Positions 17,032 to 25,976 of a stretch of 64,000 nucleotides of DNA are shown in pieces. Within the stretch, counting starts at the first letter, position 1. Each line of letters starts with the position of its first letter. The translations under genes were made by a program, and so were the position numbers. Under the pieces are notes generated by a model. It was not told where the DNA came from. It ran no database searches and saw nothing but the letters and a program-made list of their open reading frames with translations. This DNA comes from Corynebacterium pseudopelargi (GTDB lineage Bacteria; Actinomycetota; Actinomycetes; Mycobacteriales; Mycobacteriaceae), in the NCBI RefSeq assembly GCF_003814005.1, contig NZ_CP033898.1, forward strand, positions 620,001 to 684,000, in the 5' to 3' direction.

Positions 17032-17706
17032 TTACATAGCTTGTCGACGCCCAAAGAGCGCACTCCCAACGCGAACAGAGGTAGCACCCTCCTCAATCGC
17101 CCACTCGAAGTCCCCAGACATCCCCATAGACAGCTCGCGTACTTGAGGAAAATCCGGAAGCAAAGCATCGCGAAGCTCACGCAAATCAGCGAAATTCTTC
17201 CTCACTACGGCCTCATCGTCATTGCGAGCGATCGTCATCAAGCCCCGCACCCGCAGATGCTCGTGAGTAAGCGCCGCTAAAAACTCCGCCGCATCTTCAG
17301 GAGCAACGCCGGACTTTTGCTGCTCGCCAGAAACATTGACCTGGACGAACACATCCAAGGTGCGCTCGAGCCTGCGCTCTAAAGCATCGGCAACCTTTAG
17401 CGAATCAAGCGCGTGAAACTCATCAGCGTGCGCGGCAATATCTTTGGCCTTATTCCTCTGAAGCTGGCCGATGGCGCACCACGTGGCGTCGACAAGCTGC
17501 GGCGCCTTAGCGGCGAGCTCTTGGGGGCGATTCTCGCCGAAGGTGTGCATGCCCGCCTCGCGCGCGAGTTGAACAAGCTCGATGGGGTGCGTCTTGGTCA
17601 CCGCGATAAGGCGAACGTCCTCCTTGGCGCCGGCGCGAGCGCTCGCATCTTCAATGCGAGCGCACACATCCTCGTAATTCCTGCGAATTTCATCCAAAGT
17701 GATCAC
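17032..17706 (-). CDS. PLP homeostasis protein YggS/PROSC family
   Basis: 224 residues. The PLP-binding Lys is K38 in LIAVTKTHP. Family motifs GENRPQELAAK, WCAIGQLQRNKAK, VNVSGEQQKSGV, GLMTIA and LSMGMSGDFEWAIEEGATSVRVGSALFG all follow in order. The protein buffers pyridoxal phosphate and affects amino-acid pools. It is divergent from the proline iminopeptidase-like gene 50 bp away. A pyridoxal kinase gene is elsewhere in the window (56998). Confidence 0.95.
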   Translation of the reverse strand: MITLDEIRRNYEDVCARIEDASARAGAKEDVRLIAVTKTHPIELVQLAREAGMHTFGENRPQELAAKAPQLVDATWCAIGQLQRNKAKDIAAHADEFHALDSLKVADALERRLERTLDVFVQVNVSGEQQKSGVAPEDAAEFLAALTHEHLRVRGLMTIARNDDEAVVRKNFADLRELRDALLPDFPQVRELSMGMSGDFEWAIEEGATSVRVGSALFGRRQAM

Positions 17707-17756
17707 AAAGCAAGTCTAAAACGCCATAAGAATCGCTCAACCTAGACTCGTAGGTT

Positions 17757-19037
17757 ATGACTCTGCGCACGACCACATCCCGCCACCTCGGCCTGACCAT
17801 CAAAGAACACCGACTCAGCGTGCCCTGGGACCACGACAATCCCTCCGAAACCTTCGATTTATTCGCCCGCGAGCTCATCCCGGCCGGCGGCGAAACCCTG
17901 CCAGTGATGGTGTACTTCCAGGGCGGCCCCGGTTTTCCCGCGCCGCGACCCGAGAGCATCCAAGGTCTAATCGGCGAAGCGCTTCGGCACTACCGAGTGA
18001 TCTTGTTGGATCAGCGCGGCACCGGGCGTTCGGCCAGGATCGATGATCGAAACCTTCGTGGGGATCTTCTGCCACTGTTGCGCCAGGAGTTCATTGTTCG
18101 CGACGCTGAACTGCTCCGCGAAGCGCTCGCATTGAAGCAGTGGACGCTCTACGGCCAAAGTTTCGGTGGATTTTGTATCACCACGTACCAATCACTGTTT
18201 CCTGAGTCCATTGAAAACGCCTACCTCACCGGTGGTTTGCCGGCGCTGTTCGATAGTGCTGATCAGCTTTATAAAACGACCTTCGAGAAGCTTCGTCGAC
18301 GCCATCTGGAGTTCTATCGCGAGTACCCGTGGATCGAAAATCGGATTCGTGAGGTGTGCCACCACCTCGACTGCTCGGATGAACGCCTCCCAACCGGCGA
18401 GCGGCTATCTTCACGACGCCTGCGAACCCTTGGCATCAACCTCGGCCGAGGCACCGGATTTCACACACTGGCCTACCTTTTCGAGCAACCATTCAGTGTG
18501 TGCAAAGGCGAAAAGCGCCTCGACTCCGCCTTCTTGCAAGCAATAAGTCAGCAAGTGTCCTTCGCTGGAGCGCCTCTTTATGCAGCGATCCATGAGTCGA
18601 TTTACGGCGGCATCGTCAATGCGGGCGCTCCGACTAACTGGGCAGCCCACCGCGTGCGTGCCACGATGCCAGGCTTTGAAGAGGACGCAGACCCCAAGGC
18701 AAAAGAACCGTTTTTCCTTACCGGCGAGCACATCTTCCCCTGGCAATTTGAAGAAGACCCCGCACTTCGCCCCTTCAAGTCGAGCGCGCAAGCCCTGGCC
18801 GAACACCCATGGCCTGCATCCCCATACGACGCCGAGGCGATCAGAGAACACGCCGCAACCTCGGCGGCGGCGATTTACGTCGACGACATTTTCGTCCCCT
18901 TTGAGCAATCCATGGAGACTGCACGCACCTACAAAGACTTGCGACCCTACATCACCAACACCTATCAACATGACGGGATCCGCGCTGATGGTGCAGCAAT
19001 TTTCGCGCGACTCCGGGCGCTTATGACCGACCACTGA
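17757..19037 (+). CDS. alpha/beta hydrolase, proline iminopeptidase-like
   Basis: 426 residues. The oxyanion segment VYFQGGPGFPAPRP, LLDQRGTGRSARID and the nucleophile elbow GQSFGGF (Ser ~136) match the S33 prolyl aminopeptidase family. Candidate acid and base are in YVDDIFVPFEQ and NTYQHDGIR. These enzymes release N-terminal proline from peptides. There is no signal peptide, so it should act in the cytoplasm. It is divergent from yggS and followed 42 bp later by a CPBP protease gene. Confidence 0.88.
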   Translation: MTLRTTTSRHLGLTIKEHRLSVPWDHDNPSETFDLFARELIPAGGETLPVMVYFQGGPGFPAPRPESIQGLIGEALRHYRVILLDQRGTGRSARIDDRNLRGDLLPLLRQEFIVRDAELLREALALKQWTLYGQSFGGFCITTYQSLFPESIENAYLTGGLPALFDSADQLYKTTFEKLRRRHLEFYREYPWIENRIREVCHHLDCSDERLPTGERLSSRRLRTLGINLGRGTGFHTLAYLFEQPFSVCKGEKRLDSAFLQAISQQVSFAGAPLYAAIHESIYGGIVNAGAPTNWAAHRVRATMPGFEEDADPKAKEPFFLTGEHIFPWQFEEDPALRPFKSSAQALAEHPWPASPYDAEAIREHAATSAAAIYVDDIFVPFEQSMETARTYKDLRPYITNTYQHDGIRADGAAIFARLRALMTDH

Positions 19038-19079
19038 TTCAATGCGACCGGACCGCAGCAACAATAAGTAGGCAGAAAA

Positions 19080-19721
19080 ATGACACCACAACACAATTTG
19101 CGCCTCTCGGTACTGATGCATGGACTGATGCATGCACTGGTGCTTGTCGCAGGAGCGATCTGTCTCGGCATCGCTTTGCATAGTGATTTCGGCTCACTTC
19201 GCTTTAGTGTGTCTGCGCTGTGTATGGCGGGTGTGTGGTTGCTCGGTGTGGCCATTCGCCCAGTGCGGATTTCTCGTTCGGACTTTCAGGTCCGTGCGTT
19301 GCTGCCGCACATCCTTGCCGCGTTGGTTCTGCTGTGCGTCACCGTTGTTGGCGCGCTTGTTGTGCCGTTGTTGCCTTGGTTGGAATCTCGCGTTGTGGCG
19401 CTGGTGTCGCAATTGGTTGGGTCGAGCGTTTGGACGCTCGCTTTGATTGCTGCGGTCGGTGGTATCGCGGAGGAGCTCTATTTCCGCGGCGCCCTTTTCG
19501 ATGCGTTCCCTCGCTCTGCGGCGATCTTGGGCAGCACGGTGACGTACGTTGCTGTCGTTAGTGCTTCGGGCATGCTCGTGCTCATGCTCGCTGCCGCGGT
19601 GTTGGGGTTGTTGGCGGCTTTTCTGCGCGGTCGCTTTGACAATGTGGTCGGCTGCGCGGTGTTTCATGTGGCTTGGTCTGTGCCTGTTTTGTTGATCGTT
19701 CCGCACCTTTTACCTGCTTAA
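19080..19721 (+). CDS. CPBP-family intramembrane protease
   Basis: 213 residues, about six to seven hydrophobic helices. The ABI/CPBP motifs are present: EELYFRG (E131, E132, R136) and a downstream His in AVFHVAWS (H196). Known relatives cleave prenylated proteins or act in bacteriocin immunity and stress signalling; the substrate here is unknown. ATG 19080 follows a modest AG-rich site. Its stop is about 95 bp before the HNH gene. Confidence 0.85.
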   Translation: MTPQHNLRLSVLMHGLMHALVLVAGAICLGIALHSDFGSLRFSVSALCMAGVWLLGVAIRPVRISRSDFQVRALLPHILAALVLLCVTVVGALVVPLLPWLESRVVALVSQLVGSSVWTLALIAAVGGIAEELYFRGALFDAFPRSAAILGSTVTYVAVVSASGMLVLMLAAAVLGLLAAFLRGRFDNVVGCAVFHVAWSVPVLLIVPHLLPA

Positions 19722-19815
19722 ATGCCTTTTTGGTCTATCTATTGCGCGAATCGAAAAGTTGTTCTAGTATTCGGTTTTGTAAGGCAATGTTCGTGGTCAT
19801 TGAGGGGGAACCACT

Positions 19816-20922
19816 ATGCAGCAGGGGAATTACGTTCACATGCAATCTGGGGATTTCGCGGATTTTCAGCGCGAGATCAACCGGCAAACCATCGAGTTTT
19901 GGGTCCAGCATCCGCCGCATGGTGATCAGGATTTTCATACCCAGCTTGCCGACGTCGCCACGTCGATGAATATCAGCCGAGGTGAAGCGCGGCAGGCGTT
20001 GAGAATTGGGGAGATGCTTCGCCGATTCCCTAAATTCTTAGCCTGTTTGCGCGCTTGGTATCACGTGAATTTTCACAGGCTTGCGGTCGTCGAAAAGCAA
20101 GTGATGGCGGTAAAACCAGAATTCCATGATGCATTAGATGAGTTTTTAACAGAATATTTCACGCCAAAGCATGCCGACGAGGTGCTGGCGCAGGCTCAAA
20201 CTGTGGCGAAACATCTCCGGGCGTTTATTGCCACGTTAGACCCCGAGGCCGCAATGAAGCCGCAGGAAACTAAACGTCGGGCGCGTTTTACGCGCTGCCA
20301 CAACGGTTTAACGCGGTTTAGTGCAACGCTGAGCGACGCCGAGGCGAAGCGACTTGAGCTGGGAATACGCAAGCATGAACGCGCCGATGATGAGTCAAGC
20401 GCCGATGGTTTTGTGCGCCTGCTTGAAAGCAAAACACTCACTTCCATCACGCTCAATACCTTCGCCGACCCGACAGGCGTTCAGCATATTATTTCCGGTG
20501 GGCTCGCAGGCGCACTGGAAGCCGACAAGCAACGGTCAATCAACCACAACGCTGAGACCGATCAATACCGGCCAACTCCTGAGATTCGCACCGCCGTCCA
20601 GCTTCTCGACGGCACCTGCCGCTACCCGGGCTGCTCAACTCCTGCAGACCAGTGCGACCTCGACCACGTGATCAACTACGACGAAGGCGGCAAAACGACC
20701 GCAGCGAACCTCGCCTGCTTATGTCGCTTCCACCACACGCAAAAAACCTCAGGACGCGTCCAATACTCCATGGACGAACACCGCGTAACCACATGGCATT
20801 TCCCCAACGGCAACACCAAAACAACCCGCCCAGCAGGCGAAGCCGCAATAGCGCCGATGTTCGGCCAATCCTGGCAGCGCCACGAAGCCAAGCGAGTGCA
20901 AAAGAGGCGCTCAGCCGCCTAA
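19816..20922 (+). CDS. HNH endonuclease-domain protein (DUF222/13E12 type)
   Basis: 368 residues with GAGGGGG before ATG 19816. The N-terminal ~250 residues are helical, DUF222-like. The C-terminus carries an HNH nuclease: CRYPGCSTPADQCDLDHVI followed by ANLACLCRFHH. This family occurs in several copies in many actinobacteria and in some cases is SOS-associated. The leader has an AT-rich CGAAT...ATTCG arrangement (about 19747-19773), too imperfect to call a LexA box. It is convergent with the ABC importer operon, with the two coding regions overlapping by 4 bp at their 3' ends. Confidence 0.85.
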   Translation: MQQGNYVHMQSGDFADFQREINRQTIEFWVQHPPHGDQDFHTQLADVATSMNISRGEARQALRIGEMLRRFPKFLACLRAWYHVNFHRLAVVEKQVMAVKPEFHDALDEFLTEYFTPKHADEVLAQAQTVAKHLRAFIATLDPEAAMKPQETKRRARFTRCHNGLTRFSATLSDAEAKRLELGIRKHERADDESSADGFVRLLESKTLTSITLNTFADPTGVQHIISGGLAGALEADKQRSINHNAETDQYRPTPEIRTAVQLLDGTCRYPGCSTPADQCDLDHVINYDEGGKTTAANLACLCRFHHTQKTSGRVQYSMDEHRVTTWHFPNGNTKTTRPAGEAAIAPMFGQSWQRHEAKRVQKRRSAA

Positions 20923-22358
20923 TCCAGTCGAGGAATCGCCTCGAGTAGCTGCTTGGTATAAGCATGCCCTGGCGACTGGAAAATTTCCTCAGTCGGCCCG
21001 TATTCCACCAGGCGACCCTGGTGCATGACAGCGACGCTATCGCACACCGCGCGCACGACCGATAAATCATGCGACACGAACACCATGGTCAGGTTGTGAC
21101 TCTCCACCAAACGGTCCAACAGACCCAACACCTTCGCGCGCACTGACACATCCAACGCTGAGACGGGCTCATCAGCCAGAAGGATGTCGGGTCGCCCCAT
21201 CAATGCGCGCGCAATAGATATTCGCTGCCGTTGGCCGCCGGAAAACTGATGCGGGAACTTCGTCAATGCGTCCGGTTCGATGCCGACCTCGGCCAGGGCT
21301 TCCTGCATTTCAGCGGTGCTAGCTTCGGGTGCAGACTCCGCCAGGATTTGGGCGATGGTCATTTTCGGATCGAGCGAGCTCATCGGGTCTTGGAATACTG
21401 TCCTGGTGCTTCCTTGAACGCGCAATGAACCTGAAGTTGGTTCTAGTAAACCGCCGATCATCCTCAAGAGGGTGGTTTTACCTGAGCCTGACCCGCCGAC
21501 GATTCCGAGTCTCTGACCACGGCGAACTTCTAGCGAAACGTCCTTGACTACCGTCGAACGCCCGAATTGACGATTCACCCCATCCACGGTGACGATCGTG
21601 TCTTGATATCTGGCCGGCCGCGCGGACTGCAATGTGGAGGCGCTGATCAGCATCTTCGTGTACTCGTGCTGCGGATTGTGAAGAATTTCTTGTGTGGTTC
21701 CGCGCTCGACAATCTCTCCCTTGCGCATCACCAGAATTTTCTCGCAGGTGTTGGCAATGAGTCCGAGGTCGTGCGAAATGAAAAGTAGGCCGCGGTCTTG
21801 AGCCAAACGCAAGATCAGTTCCACAACGGCCCTTTGCGACGTCACATCCAATGCTGTTGTGGGCTCGTCGCAAATGAGCAGGCGAGGATTATTGATCAAC
21901 GCCATGGCGATCAAGATTCTTTGGCGTTGACCACCAGAAAGCTCGTGCGGATACCGCCCCGCGATCGAGGCGTCGAGCTCGACTTCTTTGAGCGCTTGTT
22001 CAACTCGTGCGTTCGCTTCCTTCCTGCTGAGCCGTTGATGCACCTTCGCAGCCTCGCGAATTTGCTTCCCAACCTGCATGAGCGGATCCAGCGCGGTCAT
22101 CGGCTCCTGGAACACCATTGCCATATCTTTCCCGCGCACGCGACACAGCTCGGGTTCCTTCAATGCGGTCAAATCTGCGCCGTCGAGTGAAATTTTGCCG
22201 GCATCCGGATCCATCAGTCGCATGATCGCGAGGGCTGTCAAGGTTTTTCCAGAACCGGACTCACCGATGATTCCTACGCGTTCACCAGGCTTGACGACGA
22301 AACTTATGTCTTTAACGATGCCTGCAATTGATAAGCGCTGGACGTCGAGAAGCTTCAT
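20919..22358 (-). CDS. oligopeptide ABC importer, fused double ATPase
   Basis: 479 residues holding two ATP-binding domains (DppD- and DppF-like) in one chain. Walker A motifs are GESGSGKTLTA and GGSGSGKTTLL; signatures LSGGQRQRI and FSGGQRQRI; Walker B LLICDEPTTALD and ILLADEPVSALD. It powers uptake through the two permeases encoded upstream. It is last in a four-gene operon, overlapping the permease gene by 4 bp. Confidence 0.93.
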   Translation of the reverse strand: MKLLDVQRLSIAGIVKDISFVVKPGERVGIIGESGSGKTLTALAIMRLMDPDAGKISLDGADLTALKEPELCRVRGKDMAMVFQEPMTALDPLMQVGKQIREAAKVHQRLSRKEANARVEQALKEVELDASIAGRYPHELSGGQRQRILIAMALINNPRLLICDEPTTALDVTSQRAVVELILRLAQDRGLLFISHDLGLIANTCEKILVMRKGEIVERGTTQEILHNPQHEYTKMLISASTLQSARPARYQDTIVTVDGVNRQFGRSTVVKDVSLEVRRGQRLGIVGGSGSGKTTLLRMIGGLLEPTSGSLRVQGSTRTVFQDPMSSLDPKMTIAQILAESAPEASTAEMQEALAEVGIEPDALTKFPHQFSGGQRQRISIARALMGRPDILLADEPVSALDVSVRAKVLGLLDRLVESHNLTMVFVSHDLSVVRAVCDSVAVMHQGRLVEYGPTEEIFQSPGHAYTKQLLEAIPRLD

Positions 22359-23179
22359 GCGCGTACGCTCGTTTCGTGTCGGGGATCGACTTGATCACGC
22401 AGACCATCGCCGAACAAATTGAAGCCGAGGACGGTCAGCGCGATGGCAGCGCCGGGCCAAATCGCAAGCCAGGGGGCAGACGATAAGGAAGACTGTGCGC
22501 TTTGGAGCATGCGTCCCCATGATGGCTCTGGTGGCGGAGTGCCAAGCCCGAGGAAGCTGAGCCCCGCTTCGGCCAAGATGGCCAGGGCAAACGCGATCGA
22601 AGCCTGGACGATGGCCACCCCGAGGATGTTCGGCAGCACATGGCGGATGGCGATGGAGAAGGTGCTGCGCTGGGCGTCTTTGGCGGCCAAGATGAAGTCT
22701 TGAGACATGATTCGCATGGTTGAGGCTCGGGTCACTCGCGCGAAGGCCGGAACGCTCGCAATGCCAATGGCCACCATTGCAGTGGTGGTGCTCGAACCAA
22801 ACATTGCCGTGGCAACGATGGCCATCAGAAGCGCTGGGAAGGCAAGCAGCACATCGGATAGGCGCATGATCACTGCATCCCACACGCCGCGGTTCATCCC
22901 AGCGGCGATTCCGAGCGGGACACCGATTACTGCGGCCACTGTCACGGCAACGACACCCACGAGCAGTGAAATCCTCGAACCGACCATGATTTGAGAAAGC
23001 ACATCGCGGCCGTAACGGTCGGTTCCCATCCAATGTTGTGCGCTGGATCCTTCAAGGCGTTCGTTCGGGATGGCGTGGAGTGGGTCGTAGGGGGTCCAAA
23101 AAATGGAGAGGAGTGCGACGGCCAGTACGCACGCAATGACGAAGAGACCGGCCTTAGCGTTGGCGTTGAGGCTTTTCAT
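22355..23179 (-). CDS. oligopeptide ABC importer permease (DppC-type)
   Basis: 274 residues with one N-terminal helix followed by the BPD_transp_1 domain. The N-terminal segment HWMGTDRYGRDVLSQIM and the EAA-like loop EAGLSFLGLGTPPPEPSWG are hallmarks of DppC/OppC proteins. It forms the membrane channel with the DppB-type subunit. It overlaps both neighbours by 4 bp in the operon. Confidence 0.93.
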   Translation of the reverse strand: MKSLNANAKAGLFVIACVLAVALLSIFWTPYDPLHAIPNERLEGSSAQHWMGTDRYGRDVLSQIMVGSRISLLVGVVAVTVAAVIGVPLGIAAGMNRGVWDAVIMRLSDVLLAFPALLMAIVATAMFGSSTTTAMVAIGIASVPAFARVTRASTMRIMSQDFILAAKDAQRSTFSIAIRHVLPNILGVAIVQASIAFALAILAEAGLSFLGLGTPPPEPSWGRMLQSAQSSLSSAPWLAIWPGAAIALTVLGFNLFGDGLRDQVDPRHETSVRA

Positions 23180-24129
23180 CGGCTGCTCCTTTTGGTGCGT
23201 GGGTCTACGAGGGCGTAGGTGACGTCGACAAGCGCGTTGACGAAGATGGTGAGCACGACAAGCATCATGACTGTCGTTTGGACTGTGGGCAGGTCGCGGT
23301 TGCTTACTGCTTGCAGCAGCATTGAGCCCAGGCCGGGGATGACGAACACTTTTTCAATGACGACGGCGCCAATGAGCAGCGAGGTCAGTTGCATGCCGGC
23401 GACGGTCAGCACTGGTAGGGCGGCGTTGCGCAGGCCGTGTCGGAATAGTGCTTGCACGGGGCTTAGGCCGATGGCGCGGGCGGTGCGCATGTAGTCGTTG
23501 TGGAGGATGTCGAGAATCGCGGTGCGCACGTAGCGGGTCATGATTGCTGCTTGGACCAGGCCAAGCGCTACGCACGGCAAGATGATGCGGGCGAGGAAGG
23601 CGCCTGGGTCTTCTCGTGGCACCACCCAGCCATTGGGTGGCAGCCAGCCAAGGTGCACAGAAAATAGGGCGATGAGCAGGATGCCGGTGAGGAAGCTGGG
23701 TATGGCGATGCCGATTTGGCTGAGCGCGCTGACGAGCACGCCGTCAATGCGAGCGCTCCGCTGCGCGGCCCACATGCCCATGGGCACTGCGATGATTAAG
23801 GCAAGCACCATGGCGATGGTGACGAGGATCAGGCTGACTTGAAGCCGGTCGAGCACCATTGATGAGATGTCGGCGCCCGATACGATGGATTGTCCGAAGT
23901 TTCCTTGGAGCATGCCGGTGACCCAGTGCAGGTATTGCTGCCAGGCGGGTTGGTCGAGGCCCATGTCGGCTTCGAGTTTGGCCACGCTTTCTTCGGTTGC
24001 GGTGACGCCGAGTGCGATTTCGGCGGGGTTGCCGGGGATGATGCGAAGCGCGAGGAAGATGAGCACGCTGGCGATGATGAGGGTGATGGCGTAGCGCGAG
24101 AGGTGCTTGGCCACGGCGCGAAGTTTCAT
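23176..24129 (-). CDS. oligopeptide ABC importer permease (DppB-type)
   Basis: 317 residues. The N-terminal RIIPGNPAEIALG, the extracytoplasmic LGLDQPAWQQYLHWVTG region and the EAA-like loop (HGLRNAALPVLTVAG, IPGLGSMLLQAV) are typical of DppB/OppB permeases. It has six predicted membrane helices. It overlaps the binding-protein gene upstream and the second permease downstream by 4 bp each. Confidence 0.93.
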   Translation of the reverse strand: MKLRAVAKHLSRYAITLIIASVLIFLALRIIPGNPAEIALGVTATEESVAKLEADMGLDQPAWQQYLHWVTGMLQGNFGQSIVSGADISSMVLDRLQVSLILVTIAMVLALIIAVPMGMWAAQRSARIDGVLVSALSQIGIAIPSFLTGILLIALFSVHLGWLPPNGWVVPREDPGAFLARIILPCVALGLVQAAIMTRYVRTAILDILHNDYMRTARAIGLSPVQALFRHGLRNAALPVLTVAGMQLTSLLIGAVVIEKVFVIPGLGSMLLQAVSNRDLPTVQTTVMMLVVLTIFVNALVDVTYALVDPRTKRSSR

Positions 24130-25643
24130 CGATCCTCCTTGCGTACTTGGGCGAGTTCGAGTCCGTCGCCGACCGCATTGACGGGAAGGCCGCTGACGTC
24201 TTTTGTGACGATGATGCTGGGCAGGTTGTACAGGGTGTCTGCTCCTGCTTGGTCCACGATGCGTTCGATGGCTTGTTGCATCGTTGGAATGTAGTCGTCT
24301 TCGGCGGCGGTGTCGGCTTGGTTGAGCAGGCGTTGTACTTCTGCGTCGTTAAATCCGAGGTAGTACTCGGCGGTGCCGAACATGGTGGGGATGTCGCGGG
24401 CTTCGACGTGTGCGACTAGTGATAGGTCGTAGTCTTTGCCTTGATACACCTTTGATAGCCACACGGCTGGAAATTCCACGGATTCGATGTGGACGTCGAA
24501 GCCGATCTCGCTGAGTTGCGAGTACAGCAGCTCGGATGCTGTTTGCGCATAGGGCAGTGAGGGCACGGAGATGGTGATGCTGGTGCCGATGGCGTTCGCT
24601 TCTTTCATCAATGCGAGCGCACGCTGTCGGTCGTATGGAAAGCGTTGCGACTCGTAGTACCAAGGATCCGTCGGTGCTGCGGGCACGCCGCCGGTATCGA
24701 CCCCATAGCCTTCCCAGGTGGTGTCGATGATGGCTTGACGATCCACCCCGTACATCACCGCTTGGCGCACGCGCACATCGTCAAAGGGGGCGCGCTGGTT
24801 GTTCATGCTGAGCAGCACTTCGCCGTTGGTCGTGCCGACTTCCACGCTTAGCGATTCGTCGGCGCGGATTGCGTCGAGAAGCTCAGGCGACTGCAAGCCT
24901 ACGACCGCATTGACATCGTGGGTGCGCACCGCGTTGCTCAGCGCCGTGGCATCGCCAAAATACCGCAGCACCGCGCGTTCATTGGCCGCAGGTTCGCCCC
25001 AGTAATCCGCCCGCGCCTTCAATGCGAGCGACTCGCCAACCGCCCACCGTTCCACCTCATAAGGCCCGGTGCCGATTGGTTGACTTTCAAGCTTGTCGAC
25101 GCCCGCCGGGTGCATCATCGCGCCCACAAGGGTGCCCATGTTCCAAAGCCAGTCATTGGATCGGTGTTTCAGTGTGACTTCGAGCGTGTTGCTGTCGATC
25201 ACCCGGGTGGAGTCCACCACATCCATCTTCGACTTCAAGCCATTGCTCCACGCATCGGAGCGCACCCTGTCGATGGAAAACTTGGCGGTATTCGCGTCGA
25301 ATGGTTCACCGTTTGAGAAGGTCACTCCTTGGCGGAGGTGGAAGGTATAGGTCTTTCCGTCATCTGAAATTTCCCACCGCTGTGCGAGCGCTGCTTCAAT
25401 GCGACCGGTCTGCGAGATGCGCACGAGGCCTTCATAGACGTTGTCCATGAGTGCTTGAGGAATAGCCGCGCCCGCGGTGGTGGTGAAGTCGAGGGATGCG
25501 GGTGCGGTGCTAAGCCCAATGACGACGGTGCCGGGGGTATCGGCGCTGTATTGGCTGGTTTGTGTGGCGGTTTCGCCAGCGCTGCAGGCTGCGATTCCGC
25601 AGGTCAGTGCCAGTGCCGCTGCGGCTGTGCGGAGTTGAGGCAT
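24126..25643 (-). CDS. oligopeptide-binding lipoprotein (SBP family 5)
   Basis: 505 residues from ATG 25643, where a lipoprotein signal begins; longer frames upstream are low-complexity. The lipobox is GIAAC with Cys20. Family-5 signatures follow: YEGLVRISQTGRIEAALAQRWEIS, TYTFHLRQGVTFSNGEPFDA and QAVMYGVDRQAI. It delivers peptides to the permeases. No ribosome-binding site is obvious; TATCCT lies 7 nt before the ATG, so the operon mRNA may be leaderless. First gene of the operon. Confidence 0.9.
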   Translation of the reverse strand: MPQLRTAAAALALTCGIAACSAGETATQTSQYSADTPGTVVIGLSTAPASLDFTTTAGAAIPQALMDNVYEGLVRISQTGRIEAALAQRWEISDDGKTYTFHLRQGVTFSNGEPFDANTAKFSIDRVRSDAWSNGLKSKMDVVDSTRVIDSNTLEVTLKHRSNDWLWNMGTLVGAMMHPAGVDKLESQPIGTGPYEVERWAVGESLALKARADYWGEPAANERAVLRYFGDATALSNAVRTHDVNAVVGLQSPELLDAIRADESLSVEVGTTNGEVLLSMNNQRAPFDDVRVRQAVMYGVDRQAIIDTTWEGYGVDTGGVPAAPTDPWYYESQRFPYDRQRALALMKEANAIGTSITISVPSLPYAQTASELLYSQLSEIGFDVHIESVEFPAVWLSKVYQGKDYDLSLVAHVEARDIPTMFGTAEYYLGFNDAEVQRLLNQADTAAEDDYIPTMQQAIERIVDQAGADTLYNLPSIIVTKDVSGLPVNAVGDGLELAQVRKEDR

Positions 25644-25699
25644 GCGTTTGAGGATATCCCTTTGCCCTTCAGGCAGCGAAAAGGGGAGTGGGGAGTGCC

Positions 25700-25870
25700 T
25701 CAGATGGAGGTATCGCCGCCCCAGAACCAGCCCCAGAACCCAACCCCAACAATCACCCCAGAACCCGCCCCAGAACCCACCCAAAACCCCACCAATCCCT
25801 TGCGCTCCAGGCCGGTGGAAAACCTTGAGCCAATAATTGCTTCGTGGGCAAAATTAGCGCGCATACCTGG
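25700..25870. repeat. low-complexity CCAGAACC repeats
   Basis: Imperfect CCCCAGAACCCA units recur many times between the importer operon and the BCCT gene. They give a proline-rich frame (PEPAPEPTQNP) that I regard as non-coding, because the BCCT family homology starts well downstream. The promoter region of the importer operon lies at its left edge. Confidence 0.7.
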
Positions 25871-25976
25871 GGTGTCGATGGGGTGTGCCTTTGGGGGTTC
25901 GATAAGAAATGATGAACGTTTTGGCGTAATCTTTAGCAACCGTAACCGACCGTTTGAACCATTTGAGTTGATTATT

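Noticed and set aside
19745-19780. LexA-like box before the HNH gene
   Set aside because: CGAAT...ATTCG arms are 17 bp apart and lack the GAAC...GTTC core.
25455-25976. Long N-terminal extension of the BCCT carrier
   Set aside because: It consists of low-complexity Pro-rich text and overlaps the importer lipoprotein gene on the other strand.
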